From Evernia prunastri (taxonomy: Eukaryota; Ascomycota; Lecanoromycetes; Lecanorales; Parmeliaceae), in assembly GCA_003184365.1 (NCBI GenBank), contig NKYR01000022.1, positions 315,975-365,257 of the forward strand: a DNA stretch of 49,283 nucleotides, read 5' to 3'. This document shows positions 11,890-25,000 of the stretch, piece by piece. The position numbers were made by a program, and so were the translations under genes. The first letter of the stretch is position 1, and the number at the start of each line of letters is the position of its first letter. The notes under the pieces are model-generated. The model saw only the letters and a list, made by a program, of their open reading frames with translations, was not told the origin of the DNA and searched no databases.

Positions 11890-14800
11890 ATTTTAGCGAT
11901 TAATCTATTTAATAAGAAAAATATATTTTCTCTTAACTTTATTATTATTTTGAATTTAATTTAAAATATCGTCGATAAAAATAAGATATTAACAATTAAT
12001 TAATATTTAACAATTTTACGTCTTTTAACGATATTATTAATTATAAAATTTATATCGTTATCTTTTATCGTTTCGAAGATAATAATTACGAATTAATTAA
12101 AGTCGAATTCGATAGTAAGAACTCTTAGATTATATTAAATATTTTAATTAAGAATTATTAATTTAAAAATATAAATCTCTATAAAAAGTTAATGCGTTAA
12201 ATATTTAGTTTTACACTCGACGAAGATGAAATTCGTTAATATAAAAAGAACTTTCGTAAGATTATTTCGAATATTACTAATTTTTATAAATCTCTCGTTA
12301 TCGTCAAATCTCTACGAATTTTAATCTTTTTTATAAGACTAAGCGACTCTTACGATGTATTCGAATTAATCTATATTTAGAATTATAATTTATTTGACGA
12401 TAAGATCGTTAAGTTTTGAAAGATTATAATAATCGTAGTAAATAAGAAGATTAGAATCTTATTCAAAGAAGAAATCGAAGAACTCGTTATATATATCGCT
12501 CGTAACGATAAAAATAAGAGTAAACAAACTATATTTAATAACTTCGACGATTTCGAAATTAATCGCGAGATTTATTATTTATATAAGATAGTTAAGCGTA
12601 AATATCGTTATTTCTCTATTAAATACTAAATCAAGTTTTTTTATTTAAAGTTTAAAAAGTTTATAATAGAAAAAGAAAAGAAGAAGATAATAAAAATTAA
12701 CGTTATTTCTTTAGAAGATAAAGTTTTAAATAATAAACGTAAGCGCATCGAAGAGACGTTATTTAATATCTTCGCTTTAGAAAAGAATAATTATTTTAAT
12801 ATTAATTATATCTTTCTAAAGAACTTGAATTCGAATATATATCTTTAGAATATTATTAATCTCGATAATTTTAATATTATCGATACGTCTGATAAATAGA
12901 TCATTAATCTTATAATTATTATAAATTCTAACGAATTTTCTAACGAATTTTCTAACGATTTTGATATTCTTATCGTATTCGATAAGAAACTTATAACTTT
13001 TATAACGATCGATATTATTGAATTCAGCTTTCGTGTTATAATAAACTTCGATTACTTTCATTATTTCTTTGCGAATCGATTTATATTTATTATCTACGAA
13101 ATAATTTATTTTTATTTTATTAAGAATATTAAAAAAAATTAGATTTAATTTATAAGTCGCGAAATTATTATTTTATACTATGAGATAATCGAAAAGCGTG
13201 TCACTGTTAATCTATTAAATGTATTACATATATCTAATATAGACGTTAATCTTCTATCTATCGATAAGCTTTTAAACGTTAATATCGTTATCGTCTTTTA
13301 TAAGATCGACTGTATTCTCGCTATCAATAATAATTTCATTTTTATCGACACTCGTAATCGAAATCTTTTTTTTTTATTCATCAGCTGTATATAAATTATT
13401 TAAATTAACAAAATTTAAATAAGCTTTTTAATATAACGATAGATATAAATTTTATTAAGAATATTGCGAAGAAGTATATCTGCGAATATTATATTATAAA
13501 ACGTTAAAAGATTATTTTATATAATAATTTCACTACGTCTAATATTCGTTTAGATAAATTTATTTATAGTAATCTCGTAAAATCTCTATCTTCTATAAAT
13601 TTTAAAAACGTTAAATACTTTATAATATTCAAAGATAATTTTATCTACTATTTTAGAGTTTACTATATTCGTTATATTTCTTAGATTTAAAATCTATCTA
13701 AAGTCTTTCGACAATAGTAAGAAATATATTATTAAAATTTTTCTAATTTATCTTCTATAGTATAATATTAAATAAGAATTTATCATATCTAGAAATCTTC
13801 AAATAAATAATACGACGAAGCGTTTTAATTAGATTCTATTATATAAAATATATCTTATTTTACTAAGTTTTATCTTAACAAATTTTTCTAATCGAAAATC
13901 GTAACGATTAATAACTATTTTATATTGCGATCGCTTAATATCAAAATCGTAACTATATTCTTCGAAGTTATACATATTATCGAAAGTTTATTCTATTTTA
14001 TTTACGTATTATTAACTTTATCGCTTACGCGTTAAAGCGTATTTAAAAGAAACTCATAAATCGTAGCGAAAAGTGTATTCTTCTAAACTATAAAAAAGAA
14101 TTTATTTTTCGACTCTATAATCTAATTAAGAAAAAGATTATTCGCGTTAATAATATATACTTTATAAAGAAATATTTTTTATACGTGAATTTCGAAGAAG
14201 ATATTAATATATATAAATTTTCTAATAAGCGATAACGTCTTATAATATTAGTATTCGCTGTAGAAAAGACACTAAATAAATAACGCATTATTAATATTTC
14301 GAATAACATTACGTCTATAATCTTTGTATTAATTATTTCTTCAATTTTAATATTAAAATTACGATTAAATTTTTTATAATCAGCGAAAAGACGTACGTTT
14401 ACGTTAGCATTTATTAGCGAAGCTACGCTATTATTTAGCTTAAATGCGAACTTTATCGCAGTGAAAATCGTTCGAGAAGATCTTAAATTAAGCGTTATTC
14501 AAAAGATGCTTTTGAATTATTCTAATTTAACGATTTTAAATCTTCGCGATCTCTCGTCTAATTTTCTTTAAAATACGTTTATAATATTCGCTCTATTAGT
14601 ATATTATAAATTTAACGTCTTTAAATCTAAAATCTATAAGTAGATTATCTCGAATTTACTCGTTCGTATATATTAAGAGCTCGTTATAAAAGATAAATAA
14701 TATCTCGTTTAGATATTTCTCGACGTCTATATTCTACGAAAACATTAAATTTATATCTTAAAACGAGATCTCACTAAAGAAATTACTCGTTATAAAGTTT

Positions 14801-16110
14801 ATTAAATCGTTCGTAAATTCGAGCAGTAGAAGAATCGTAATTATTATAATACTTTCGCATCGATAATCAAATTTATAAATTATAGAATTATTTTCGTTTT
14901 AATAGCGATTATAAATTAAGACGTAAAATAAATAAATATTAAGATCGTCTTTTTTTATAATAATGTTTAGAAAGAGATTTACGTATAGTAATTCGATAAA
15001 TTTAATAAAAATAATAGAGTTTATAAATTGAATAAAATTCTCTATAATTTTAAATAGTCTTCTTGAATTTAATATTAATACTTCTCGAAATATATAAAAG
15101 AATTCGATCTCGTATTTATCGAATCGAATAATAGCGTGTTCATAAATATTAAGAAAATAATTATCATCGCTCTTTATGTGAATAATATTTTAATTATCGA
15201 TTTTAATAAAATCAATATTTAACGTATTAAAAAAATTCTTAAGATTAAATTTTATATATTTAATTTAAAATCGATCGTTTATTATCTAGATATAATTATT
15301 AAATGAAATCGCGTTATCGATATTATTCGTCTAAATTAAAAGACTTATATTACTCGCTTTCTTAATTATTTTAATTATTAAAATCTTAATTCGATTTTTA
15401 TATTTTTAAAGATTAATCGTAAATTATAATTAATCGACGCGAGAACTATTAATTATTTATAAAATTTCTTATATACGCTATACTCGAGACTCGCTCTAAT
15501 ATCGTTTATATTATCTCTTTCGTCGATCGCTATATAATTAATTCGATTTCAATATATTAAAATACGATTTTTCGAATCTTTCGATATCTTCGAGATATTA
15601 TATATTACGAATTAATATATAAAGATTCTTTTTAGAGTTTTATCGATTATATCGACTCTAATTAAATTAACGATTTATTTCGAAGATTTATTTTCGACTA
15701 TCTATTTAATGTAAATAATAATATTATTAATTAATCTTTTAAGCGTTAAGTTATTATAACTCTATTTATTTGCGAAGTAAAATATATCGATTAGACGTAA
15801 ATTACTAAGAAAGCGATCTGACTAAAGAATCTACTTAATTAACTTCTTCGTTTTAAAAACTCTAATTCAAAAATTACTATTATCTTTAACGATAATTAAA
15901 ATACTATCGCTCTTACGAAGAACGCTTAGTTTTATACTCGTATTAAATATATTAATATCGTTTATTATTTCGTACGCGAAAAAGTTAATAAAAATATTAT
16001 AAATATATAATTCGTTTTCATCGATAAGTAGATAACTAATAATCTCACTAAGATTTTATATCTTAATAAGTTTATTACTTTTCGCGATATTCTCGAAGTG
16101 AAAGTAGCTT
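11890..16110 (+). mobile_element. RIP-degraded Ty1/Copia relic B
   Basis: This copy keeps gag sequence missing from relic A: a decayed gag frame at about 11940-12600 runs into the homologous part at 12610. The gag-pre-integrase motif VLHISNIDVNLLSIDKL is readable at about 13210-13275. The RNase H end (KYINIVYYFVRE-like) is near 15940-16010. The paralogous site that is filled by a LINE in relic A is empty here (about 14813-14830). Every frame carries stops. The LTR head is not directly after the pol end but about 800 bp away, so either an insertion lies between or the end belongs to another copy. Confidence 0.8.
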
Positions 16111-16775
16111 TCAAGTATTCTTTAGAGATTAAAGATTAATCGTCAATATTATAACTTCAAAGAAGTTATTTATATTCTCGTTTTAATCGTTAACTTGTTA
16201 TTATTTAGAATTCGACTTTAAAAAAGCAATTTCATTAATTTTCGCATTTCGAGTGATCTATCAAATAATCGATCTATTCGAAAAATCTTCGAATAATATC
16301 TATTCTTTACAAACGCGTATCTTCTTCAACGACTATTATTTCTATAATTATTAAATTCAGTCTCAGTCTCTACAATCATCAAACTTTCAGTGCTTATATA
16401 AAATATCTGTTATTATACATTATTATCTATTACATTACAATCTCTAGATATATCTTAGTTAAAATTTCATCGAAAATCTTCGTATTACACGCAATAATTA
16501 TTAGTGTCAAGCATTAAAACTTTATAGTCGATTATTAAAGATCTTATAGCAATTATATACAGCTAGAAGAATTTCTTTCAATTATTTCACTGCTATTTTT
16601 ATATATATTTTTCGATCTCGTTTTTATTTAATTATAAAGTAGATAATTTAACATAATCGTTTTTATGATTTCGATTACTTTATCTTTGTTATTTAGATTT
16701 CGTATTAATTTATTTAAAATTTCGAATTTCGCGAGCGTTAAAATTCGTAAATTTTAAAATAATCTTTAAAGAAGT
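16111..16775. other. AT-rich segment between Copia relic B and the LTR-like block
   Basis: I see no coding capacity and no recognisable repeat. By comparison with relic A it is extra sequence between the pol end and the LTR head. Confidence 0.4.
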
Positions 16776-16906
16776 GTAGAGAGTGAGAAAAGAAATAAAA
16801 AATTATTCTAGTTATTCGACGTTAGTCTCACTTTAATTATTCGATTTTTAACTTTAATTATTCGACGCTTAAAATATGCGAGTGAAGAAGAGTATTAAAA
16901 TTGTAA

Positions 16907-17100
16907 AATAGAGAATCGTCAAGATCTCGATTCGACTAAAAATCGAATTAAGATCGATCTTGATATCGCTTTATATAGATCGCCATTTTTATTATAGCAC
17001 TCTATAATTAATATAACTAAGTGTTCTACTATATAATCTTAATATAAAGAGCTCTTTGTCTTTTTATTATCGACTTAAATCGTTAATATTTTATATTTTC
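16907..17100 (+). repeat. RIPed Copia LTR head
   Basis: Positions 16907-16979 align without gaps to the GC-rich head at 9059-9131. About 28 of 73 columns differ, almost all being G-to-A or C-to-T in this copy, and every CpG is retained. Homology resumes around 17010-17045 after a short indel. Confidence 0.7.
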
Positions 17101-17141
17101 ACTAATATTTCTCGAAAGTAATTTCGTATCTTACTGTGTTA

Positions 17142-17171
17142 CCCCTCACGTACTATATTGCCCCTCACGTA
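17142..17171. repeat. Direct 11-bp repeat CCCCTCACGTA, possible transposon terminus
   Basis: CCCCTCACGTA occurs at 17142-17152 and 17161-17171, next to TA dinucleotides. A loosely similar inverted sequence (AAGGGCGGGCACGTTAG) lies at 19853-19869 after the minisatellite. The two could be the ends of a TA-inserting DNA transposon holding the array. The match is weak and no transposase was found. Confidence 0.25.
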
Positions 17172-17711
17172 AGTTTGGAGATAGATACTTTTTCGCTATT
17201 AAGCGGCTGGATATCAGCTAAAAAATAGCTAAAAACGGCTGTTAAACGGCTTGAAAATCCAGTAAAAATCTGCTAGAATCTCAACATCTTTCACTAAAAC
17301 CTCCATCGGATAGAAATCCGCTATTTCAAAATCGATATAAGACGATCTTTTACTCGATAATAACCATAAGAATATCGGACTGAAAATTCTTTATTATTAT
17401 AGTGACTCGGAAGGCTACGAAGACTGCAGAGACTGAGAACTCTCTAAGACTGCATGACTGCAATAAGCATGGGTATGGGCATGGGCATGGGCATGAGCAT
17501 GATCTGCTGAGACATCTTCATTGCTATAGTGGCTTCCGAAGGTTTTGGGAGGCTGCGAAGACTGCAGAGGCTGGGAACTCTCCAAGCCTAAAGTGGCTGA
17601 ATGACTGAATGGCTGCAATGAGTATGGGCAAAATACTGAGACATCTTCATTGCTGTAGTGGCTCGAAAGTCTGCGAAGGCTGCAAAGGCTGGAAACTCTC
17701 TAAGCCTAAAN

Positions 17712-18020
17712 ACTGCATGACTGAATGACTGCAATGAGCATGAGCATGGGTATATGCATGGGCATGGATAAGAGACTGAGAGATCTCCATTGCTATAGTG
17801 GCTCGGAAGGCTGCGAAGACTGCAAAGGCTGGGAACTCTCCATTCGTGACTGCCTATTTAGAAATTTCGATTATTCGTTTTATCGATCGTTATATAGCCG
17901 TTGTTTAACCGCTTTAAAACTTTAATAAGAATTTCAATATTTATTTATAGCTTACTAGCGAGAGTATAGCGAGTTAAAATCTTTTTAAAGTTATATAGCG
18001 ATATTTAAATCGCTATTAAT
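17712..18020. repeat. Near-duplicate of 19461-19776
   Basis: This block, bounded by two single Ns, matches 19461-19776 with a handful of differences: two indels of 2-3 bp and several substitutions. It looks like an alternative version (allele or paralogue) of the array's right edge, placed here during assembly. Confidence 0.75.
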
Positions 18021-18021
18021 N

Positions 18022-18956
18022 GTAGAGAGTGAGAAAAGAAATAAAAAATTATTCTAGTTATTCGACGTTAGTCTCACTTTAATTATTCGATTTTTAACTT
18101 TAATTATTCGACGCTTAAAATATGCGAGTGAAGAAGAGTATTAAAATTGTAAAATAGAGAATCGTCAAGATCTCGATTCGACTAAAAATCGAATTAAGAT
18201 CGATCTTGATATCGCTTTATATAGATCGCCATTTTTATTATAGCACTCTATAATTAATATAACTAAGTGTTCTACTATATAATCTTAATATAAAGAGCTC
18301 TTTGTCTTTTTATTATCGACTTAAATCGTTAATATTTTATATTTTCACTAATATTTCTCGAAAGTAATTTCGTATCTTACTGTGTTACCCCTCACGTACT
18401 ATATTGCCCCTCACGTAAGTTTGGAGATAGATACTTTTTCGCTATTAAGCGGCTGGATATCAGCTAAAAAATAGCTAAAAACGGCTGTTAAACGGCTTGA
18501 AAATCCAGTAAAAATCTGCTAGAATCTCAACATCTTTCACTAAAACCTCCATCGGATAGAAATCCGCTATTTCAAAATCGATATAAGACGATCTTTTACT
18601 CGATAATAACCATAAGAATATCGGACTGAAAATTCTTTATTATTATAGTGACTCGGAAGGCTACGAAGACTGCAGAGACTGAGAACTCTCTAAGACTGCA
18701 TGACTGCAATAAGCATGGGTATGGGCATGGGCATGGGCATGAGCATGATCTGCTGAGACATCTTCATTGCTATAGTGGCTTCCGAAGGTTTTGGGAGGCT
18801 GCGAAGACTGCAGAGGCTGGGAACTCTCCAAGCCTAAAGTGGCTGAATGACTGAATGGCTGCAATGAGTATGGGCAAAATACTGAGACATCTTCATTGCT
18901 GTAGTGGCTCGAAAGTCTGCGAAGGCTGCAAAGGCTGGAAACTCTCTAAGCCTAAA
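18022..18956. repeat. 935-bp exact duplication, second copy
   Basis: Partner of 16776-17710 at a fixed offset of 1246 bp. Beyond 18956 the sequence continues into new minisatellite units, so this copy is probably the true context. Confidence 0.85.
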
Positions 18957-19776
18957 GTGGTTGTATGGCTGAATGGCTGAATGGCTGCATAGCTGTAATA
19001 AGTATGGGCATGGGTACGAGCATGGGCATAGGAATGAATATGCTGAGATATCTCTAGTATTGCAGTGGCTCGAAAGACTGTGAAGGCTGCAGAGGCTGGG
19101 AACTCTCTAAGCCTAGAGTGATTGAATGACTGAATGACTGAATAACTGCATGGCTGCATAGCTGCATGACTATATGACTGCATGACTGAATGACTGCAAT
19201 GAGTATGGATATGAGCATAGGTATGGATAAGAGACTGAGGCATCTCCATTGCTGTAGTGGCTCGGAAGGCTGCAGAGGCTGAGAACTCTCCAAGCCTAAA
19301 GTGACTAAATGGCTGAATGGCTGCATGGCTGGAATGAGCATGGGCATGGGCATATGAGAATGAATATGCTGAGACATCTCTACTATTGCAGTGGCTCGGA
19401 AGGCTGCGAAGGCTGCAAAGGCTGAGAACTCTCCAAGCCTAGAGTGACTGAATGACTATGTAACTGCATGACTGAATGACTGCAATGAGCATGAGCATGG
19501 GTATATGCATGGGCATGGATAAGAGAGACTGAGACATCTCCATTGCTATAGTGGCTCGGAAGGCTGCGAAGACTGCAAAGGCTGGGAACTCTCCATTCGT
19601 GACTGCCTATTTAGATATTTCGATTATTCGTTTTATCGATCGTTATATAGCCGTTGTTTAACCGCTTTAAAACTTTAACAAGAATTTTAATAGTTATTTA
19701 TAGCTTACTAGCGAGAGTATAGCGAGTTAAAATCTTTTTAAAGTTACTATATAGCGATATTTAAATCGCTATTAAT

Positions 19777-21399
19777 CGAGTAAAAACTCGATAAAAAACT
19801 AGCATCCGATAAACAGCTAATAGATACTAGATAGATACTAGACGTAAAACTTTAAGGGCGGGCACGTTAGTATATAATAAGATACGCTTTAATTATTATA
19901 TCTTCGAACGCGATTTTTCTCGATATAGCAAGACATTAAATAAAGTCTTTCGTTAATTTAAAAAGCGTTCTAAATTTAAAGATCGCGATTATATTTTTAT
20001 TTATCTTTTCGATAATATTATCACTCTCGATTATTTTATTCGCGAGTTTATTCTTAAGTTTATTAACGAAGAGAATCTTTTCGATATTATCGTTTAATCT
20101 ATTGAATTTAATTCTTTTATAAATATTCAAATTCTCTACGTTTTAAATAATACTTCGAAGTTATTATAATAGATTTATTAAGCATATCGAAACTCGATAA
20201 TTTATAGCTTTATATCGTTAAGCTTAATAAAATTAAAAGATTTTATAATATAATAGCGGAAGATGCGTTAGTTTTTTATCGCGTCTTATTTTATTAATTA
20301 TATTAAAATCGAATAAAAGATCTATTTTATCGTTTTAATTATTGTATCTAAGATTTCGTCTAACTAATTAATATCGTCTAATTAATTAATAAAGTTTATA
20401 ACTCTCGTAATTATTATCAAAGATAAGATAATTAAATAAAGACTCGATTATATTTTAATTATTAATATTATTTAAAATCGTTTTAATAATAATCTTATAT
20501 TCGATTATAAGGATTAAATCAATACGTATATTCTATAAAAGATTATTATCGCTAATAATAAGTCACAGAACTTGGATAATCTTAATAATTTATATTATTA
20601 ACTTCTTCGATTAAATTTCGCGTAGTTTAAAAATATCGTTGACTTCGTCGCTCGACTTAAAAATATTTATATCGATATTATTAATATATTTTATTATTTG
20701 AACTTGAAGATTAACTTTCTTATCTTTCTCTTTCATATCGACTTAAATAAAACGTACGATATCTATTTTATTAATTAGAACAAGTATAGACTTATAAATT
20801 CGATTTATAATGCGAGAGCTTAAAAAAATACGAAACTTATTTTCTTAAAGACTAATTACAATTTTTTTCTTTTTTCTTTTTTTCCCCTTCTTCTTTCATT
20901 TATTTTAAGTTTAATTTTAGTTTTTTTTTCTCTTTTTTTTTTTTTGAATATAGCTCGAAATCGAACTTAAACACTATAACGAGATCTACAATTTTATCGT
21001 TCCCCTAAACTACTGAATTTACTACTACATAATAAGGTTTGCTTGTTTAATTATATGAAGTCAAAAGAAGAACATTAATTTCTTTAGAGTAAAAAGTTTC
21101 AATTTAACACTTATCAATATCTATAAGATCGATTTTTAAAACATCTGATTTGTTGAATGGTGCATCAAAGTTTTCATAATTTAAAAAAAAATCTTCAAAA
21201 AGTAATAGAAAAGTAAAAAGTTATTCAAGTTGCAAGAAGACTATACTCAAATTTTGAAATTTCTACGCTCGAAAGATCTAGCGAGCTGACTAAGTCCGCT
21301 ATATCAAAGAGCGTAGTGATTTAGAGATTTACATTGGCTGCACATACAAATTTAAGGGTTTTTAGCTTAGTTCTATCTTATGTTTTTATATATACTAAT
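19777..21399. other. AT-rich decayed sequence with a polypyrimidine tract
   Basis: No intact gene is seen. A decayed plus frame around 20190-20560, with Tyr/Asn/Arg-rich residues (for example EDALVFYRVL), may be a gag remnant but is unassigned. A T/C-rich tract occupies about 20866-20953. The stretch 20990-21350 is AT-rich without RIP-style CpG enrichment. Confidence 0.4.
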
Positions 21400-22025
21400 T
21401 ATAAATCGATAAATAATATCAATAATAAATCTACTTATTCTTTAAAGTACGTTATAAATCGATTTATTTAAATCGTTGTTAAATATTTTCTCTGAGCGTT
21501 AAAAATTTAACTATATCTTTATCACTTAGCGTCTTAATCGCTTTATCGCATTAGAATTTATTATTATTATCTAATCTTAAAAAAATATCGTGGCTGATTT
21601 TAACAATTAGTTGATATAGAAACTTATCAAATACTATATTCACTATAAAAAGTATTATTATATTAAGACGAAGTACGATTAACTCGATAATAAGTCATCT
21701 CGTTAGAATTAGAATTAGAATAATAATAATAATGATAATAATAATAATAATCGCGACGATAAGTTTAAGAATAAAAATAAATTTAAGAATAAAAAGAATA
21801 ATAAGAATAAGTATCGTCGAAAGCGTCGTCGTAATAGTATCGTCTCTTTTAATAAGATTGAGATTTACATAATTTATGTCGTCGAAGTTAATATCTTAAA
21901 AGATCGCTGAATATTGAATTTCGTTTATTCATAACACATTATTTCGAATTATATCTTCTTTATCGAATATCGCTTTTTAAATTTTAATAATAATATTTAC
22001 TTTATTAAAAATATCGAAAACTGTC
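21400..22025 (+). mobile_element. RIPed Copia gag-protease fragment C
   Basis: A conceptual plus frame shows a CCHC-like CHYYIKTKYD remnant and an Asn/Lys/Arg-rich basic linker (RDDKFKNKNKFKNKK at about 21755-21800). The decayed aspartic protease motif follows: the usual W-I-L-D-S-G-C-S-x-H-I-T survives as I-L-N-F-V-Y-S-stop-H-I-I near 21910-21945. The fragment ends where a TGTCACGG sequence begins at 22026. It is diverged from relics A and B, so it represents another Copia family. Confidence 0.65.
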
Positions 22026-25000
22026 ACGGTCGTTACAATATATAGATATATAGTAGGTGTAAACGTGATAATCAAGAACTATCGAGAATTCTGCTATCTA
22101 AATATATTATTCGTCAAGCATATCTAGATCTAACTAGCTTCTTTCAGATCAAATCTAATCAAATCATAGATTAGATTAAAATATCATTTCTCTTCGAAAA
22201 AAGACTAATCTTTAGTCGATATTAACGCTAATAAAAAGTGCGAGTATTTTATCAAAAATTAATAGCTAATCTAAGCACTAAAAGTTATACGAAAGTATAA
22301 CTTGATAATTAGTATACTCGAGTAGATTTTCGAAACGTCGATTAATATCGAAATGAAAATAGAAACGTAGAAATTAAATTAAAATAGACGATATCGCAGC
22401 GATATCGAAATAAAAATATCGAAGAGTGAAAATCGAAGTGTTTCAGTCGATATCGACGTCGTAATAGACTTAATTATTTTCTTTACTAAGATAGTTTAAA
22501 ACTTCGAATAGCGATATCGAAATAGAAGTAAAAAACGTTATTTCAAAAAAGTAACGAAATTATTTTTTAATAATCACTAAGATAAAGCGATCGTCGATAT
22601 AGAAATTAATCGTTTCTTATAAGACGAATAATTTAATATTAGATCGATAGAGTGTTTTAGATCGTCGCGAGAGATTTTGATATTATTTAAAAATATTACG
22701 ATCTTTATTTATATCGAAGTAGAAGATTTGATATTTTTCAAATTTATTATTAAGTGAAATAAATAATAGATTGCGTCGTCTTATTCGACGTTAAATCGTA
22801 TTAAAGCTTTAGTTCTAATATTCGTTAGATTTCGCTCTTTTATTCAGACTTACTACTTCTTCTTAAGATTAACGAATTCGTTAAATAATTCTTAAATAAA
22901 TCTATTATCGTCGCTAACTATTTTTAATCTTTCGAGTTAAACTCTCTTATACGATTTTCGAGATTTCTTAGATTATAACGAATTATTCAAAGTTCGTAAT
23001 GTTCTTAATATATTTTAAGACTAAGAAAAATTCGTTAAGCGATCGATTAATTTTAATTACGCGAATTTTTTCGAAGATTCGAAATCGAGCGCGATATCGA
23101 GATTTGAAATCTAAGATTATTAAGATAAAAGTTTAATTTCGTACGCGATATTGAGATTCGAAGTTTAAAATTATTAAAATAAAGTAATCTAATAACGAGC
23201 ACTTATAATTATCGAAGACTACGCGAGCTTTTTCGAATATTTGAAATATTCGAGTGGTTGAAATAAAGTAATTTAATAATAGATACTTAAAGACTGCGCG
23301 AGTTTTTTCGAAGATTCGAAATATTCGAGCTATTGAAATAAAAGTTTAATTTTTCGCGCGATATCGAAATTCGAAGTTTAAAGTTATTAAGATATCTAAT
23401 AACGAGTATTTATGTTTACTAAATCGAATATATTAAATTAAATAAAGCTAATCTTTGAAAAGATAGAGATTATTATACGATTTGAGATTTGATTCGTGAC
23501 TTCGGCGAATAATTATCTTAATATATTTTAGTCTAATAAGAGATTATAGATCGAATAGATATTTTTTAAATAGTAGAGTTATATTATATAATTAGTGATA
23601 TTTTTAATTTAACTAATTAAATGCTATATCGTCAATATTTATTTTTATTTTTTCTCGATTTTAATTATCTTAAGTTTTATATATTCTTTATAATCTTCGT
23701 ATAGCTATAAGCTTATTCAGACGATGAATTTTAATTAATCTAAATTATCGATTATAACGACTATCGCTTTATAAAAAACGAAGTTTTTTATTAAATTATC
23801 TTCTTTATTGAAATTAAGCTTTTAATTCTTTTCTCGATTTTTTATCTTTAATATTATCGTTTAATATTTTTAAAAATCGAGTAATATCGTAAAAGAAGCG
23901 TAGAATTGAAGAAAATTCGTTTGAATTAATTAAGCGATAACGTTTAATTTAGATTTTTTTGAAAATCTATTAATTAAAGATCAATCTATCTTAATCGTAT
24001 ACTTGATTTAAACTTAACTATATTCGCTTTTAAACGATTCGTTAATATTTAAATCGTCGTAAATTCTTTTTAATAAATAATCGAACAAAACTCAATAAAT
24101 AAATAAGACGTCTTTTAATATTATTGTAGAAATTTAAATTTAAATATTTTTAAGAATAATCGTAAGTTTTAAAGATAAAGCTTGAATTGTCGTTAATATC
24201 ATTTCGAATATAAGTAGTATTAACGATAACGAAAACGTTTAAAAGTCTAATAAAAGTTTATCGAGCGAACGTTTGAATCGTTATATAAATATGCGACTTA
24301 AAGAAGATAATTATTTACTTTTCTTTAAATTTATTATAATAAATTCGCTTTTCGAACTTTCGTTATCGCTCGTCTCGATTATTTATAAATACTATCTTAT
24401 TAAAAATTCGCGTTCTCTAATAATATCTTCGATATTTTAATCTTAATCGTCTTTCTTTTTAAGAATATCTTAAATATTAATATAACTAATTATAATCGAT
24501 AATAATATAAAATAATAAGCAAAAGTTAGAGATGATAAATTAAATAATGAAATAAGATAATAATTTGAAAAAATTATGAAACCAAGTTAAAAAATTATAA
24601 AGTTAAGTCAAAAATTTATATTTTTTACTAACGCGTATTATAAAAATATTTACTTTGCAAATCTTACTTAAATTAATGAATTCGTCGTCGCTTTCTTTAA
24701 TGTTTAGCTTAATAATAATATCTTTTATTTTCGAAATTTCTCGAACTTTTTTATTAAATAAAATACGTCTTCTTAAAAGATCGTTATTAATTCTTAAATA
24801 ATTTTCTTATATTTCTTTTATTTAATTCGATATTTATTAATCTTTTTTCGTTTTTCTCGACGTATTATTTTTTTCACGACGTATTTCTTTCGATCTTAAA
24901 ATACTATTAACGATAATTAAGAAATCTTATAATTGAAAAAATCGTTCTTAACTTATTTTAGATAAAGTACTAAAATTATCGAATAAAATTTATTTATACT

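Larger units (their letters stand above)
16776..17710. repeat. 935-bp exact duplication, first copy
   Basis: This sequence is repeated base for base at 18022-18956 as far as I can read. The second copy is preceded by the single N at 18021, and this one is followed by the N at 17711. It contains the RIPed Copia LTR head and the start of the minisatellite. The N junctions suggest an assembly overlap rather than a biological duplication. Confidence 0.85.
17402..19605 (+). repeat. Complex minisatellite array
   Basis: Imperfect units of about 130-190 bp share a core (GAGACATCTCCATTGC, TAGTGGCTCGGAAGGCTGC, GAAGACTGCAAAGGCTGG, GAACTCTCCAAGCCTA). The core is followed by a variable stretch of CTGAATG/CTGCATG and ATGGGC/ATGAGC hexamer-like words. 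Cores start near 17402, 17535, 17650, 18781, 18900, 19068, 19256, 19388 and 19551. Composition is balanced while both flanks are AT-rich. Length is inflated by the assembly duplication at 17711-18956. Open frames in it are His/Ala/Met-rich repeats, not genes. Confidence 0.8.

Noticed and set aside
12816..14309. Minus-strand AT-rich frames in Copia relic B
   Set aside because: Lie antisense to recognisable Copia pol; open only because of extreme A/T content.
17402..19377. Several 60-118 codon frames rich in His, Ala, Met and Ser
   Set aside because: They are read-throughs of the tandem minisatellite units; identical frames recur with the duplication and composition is purely repeat-driven.
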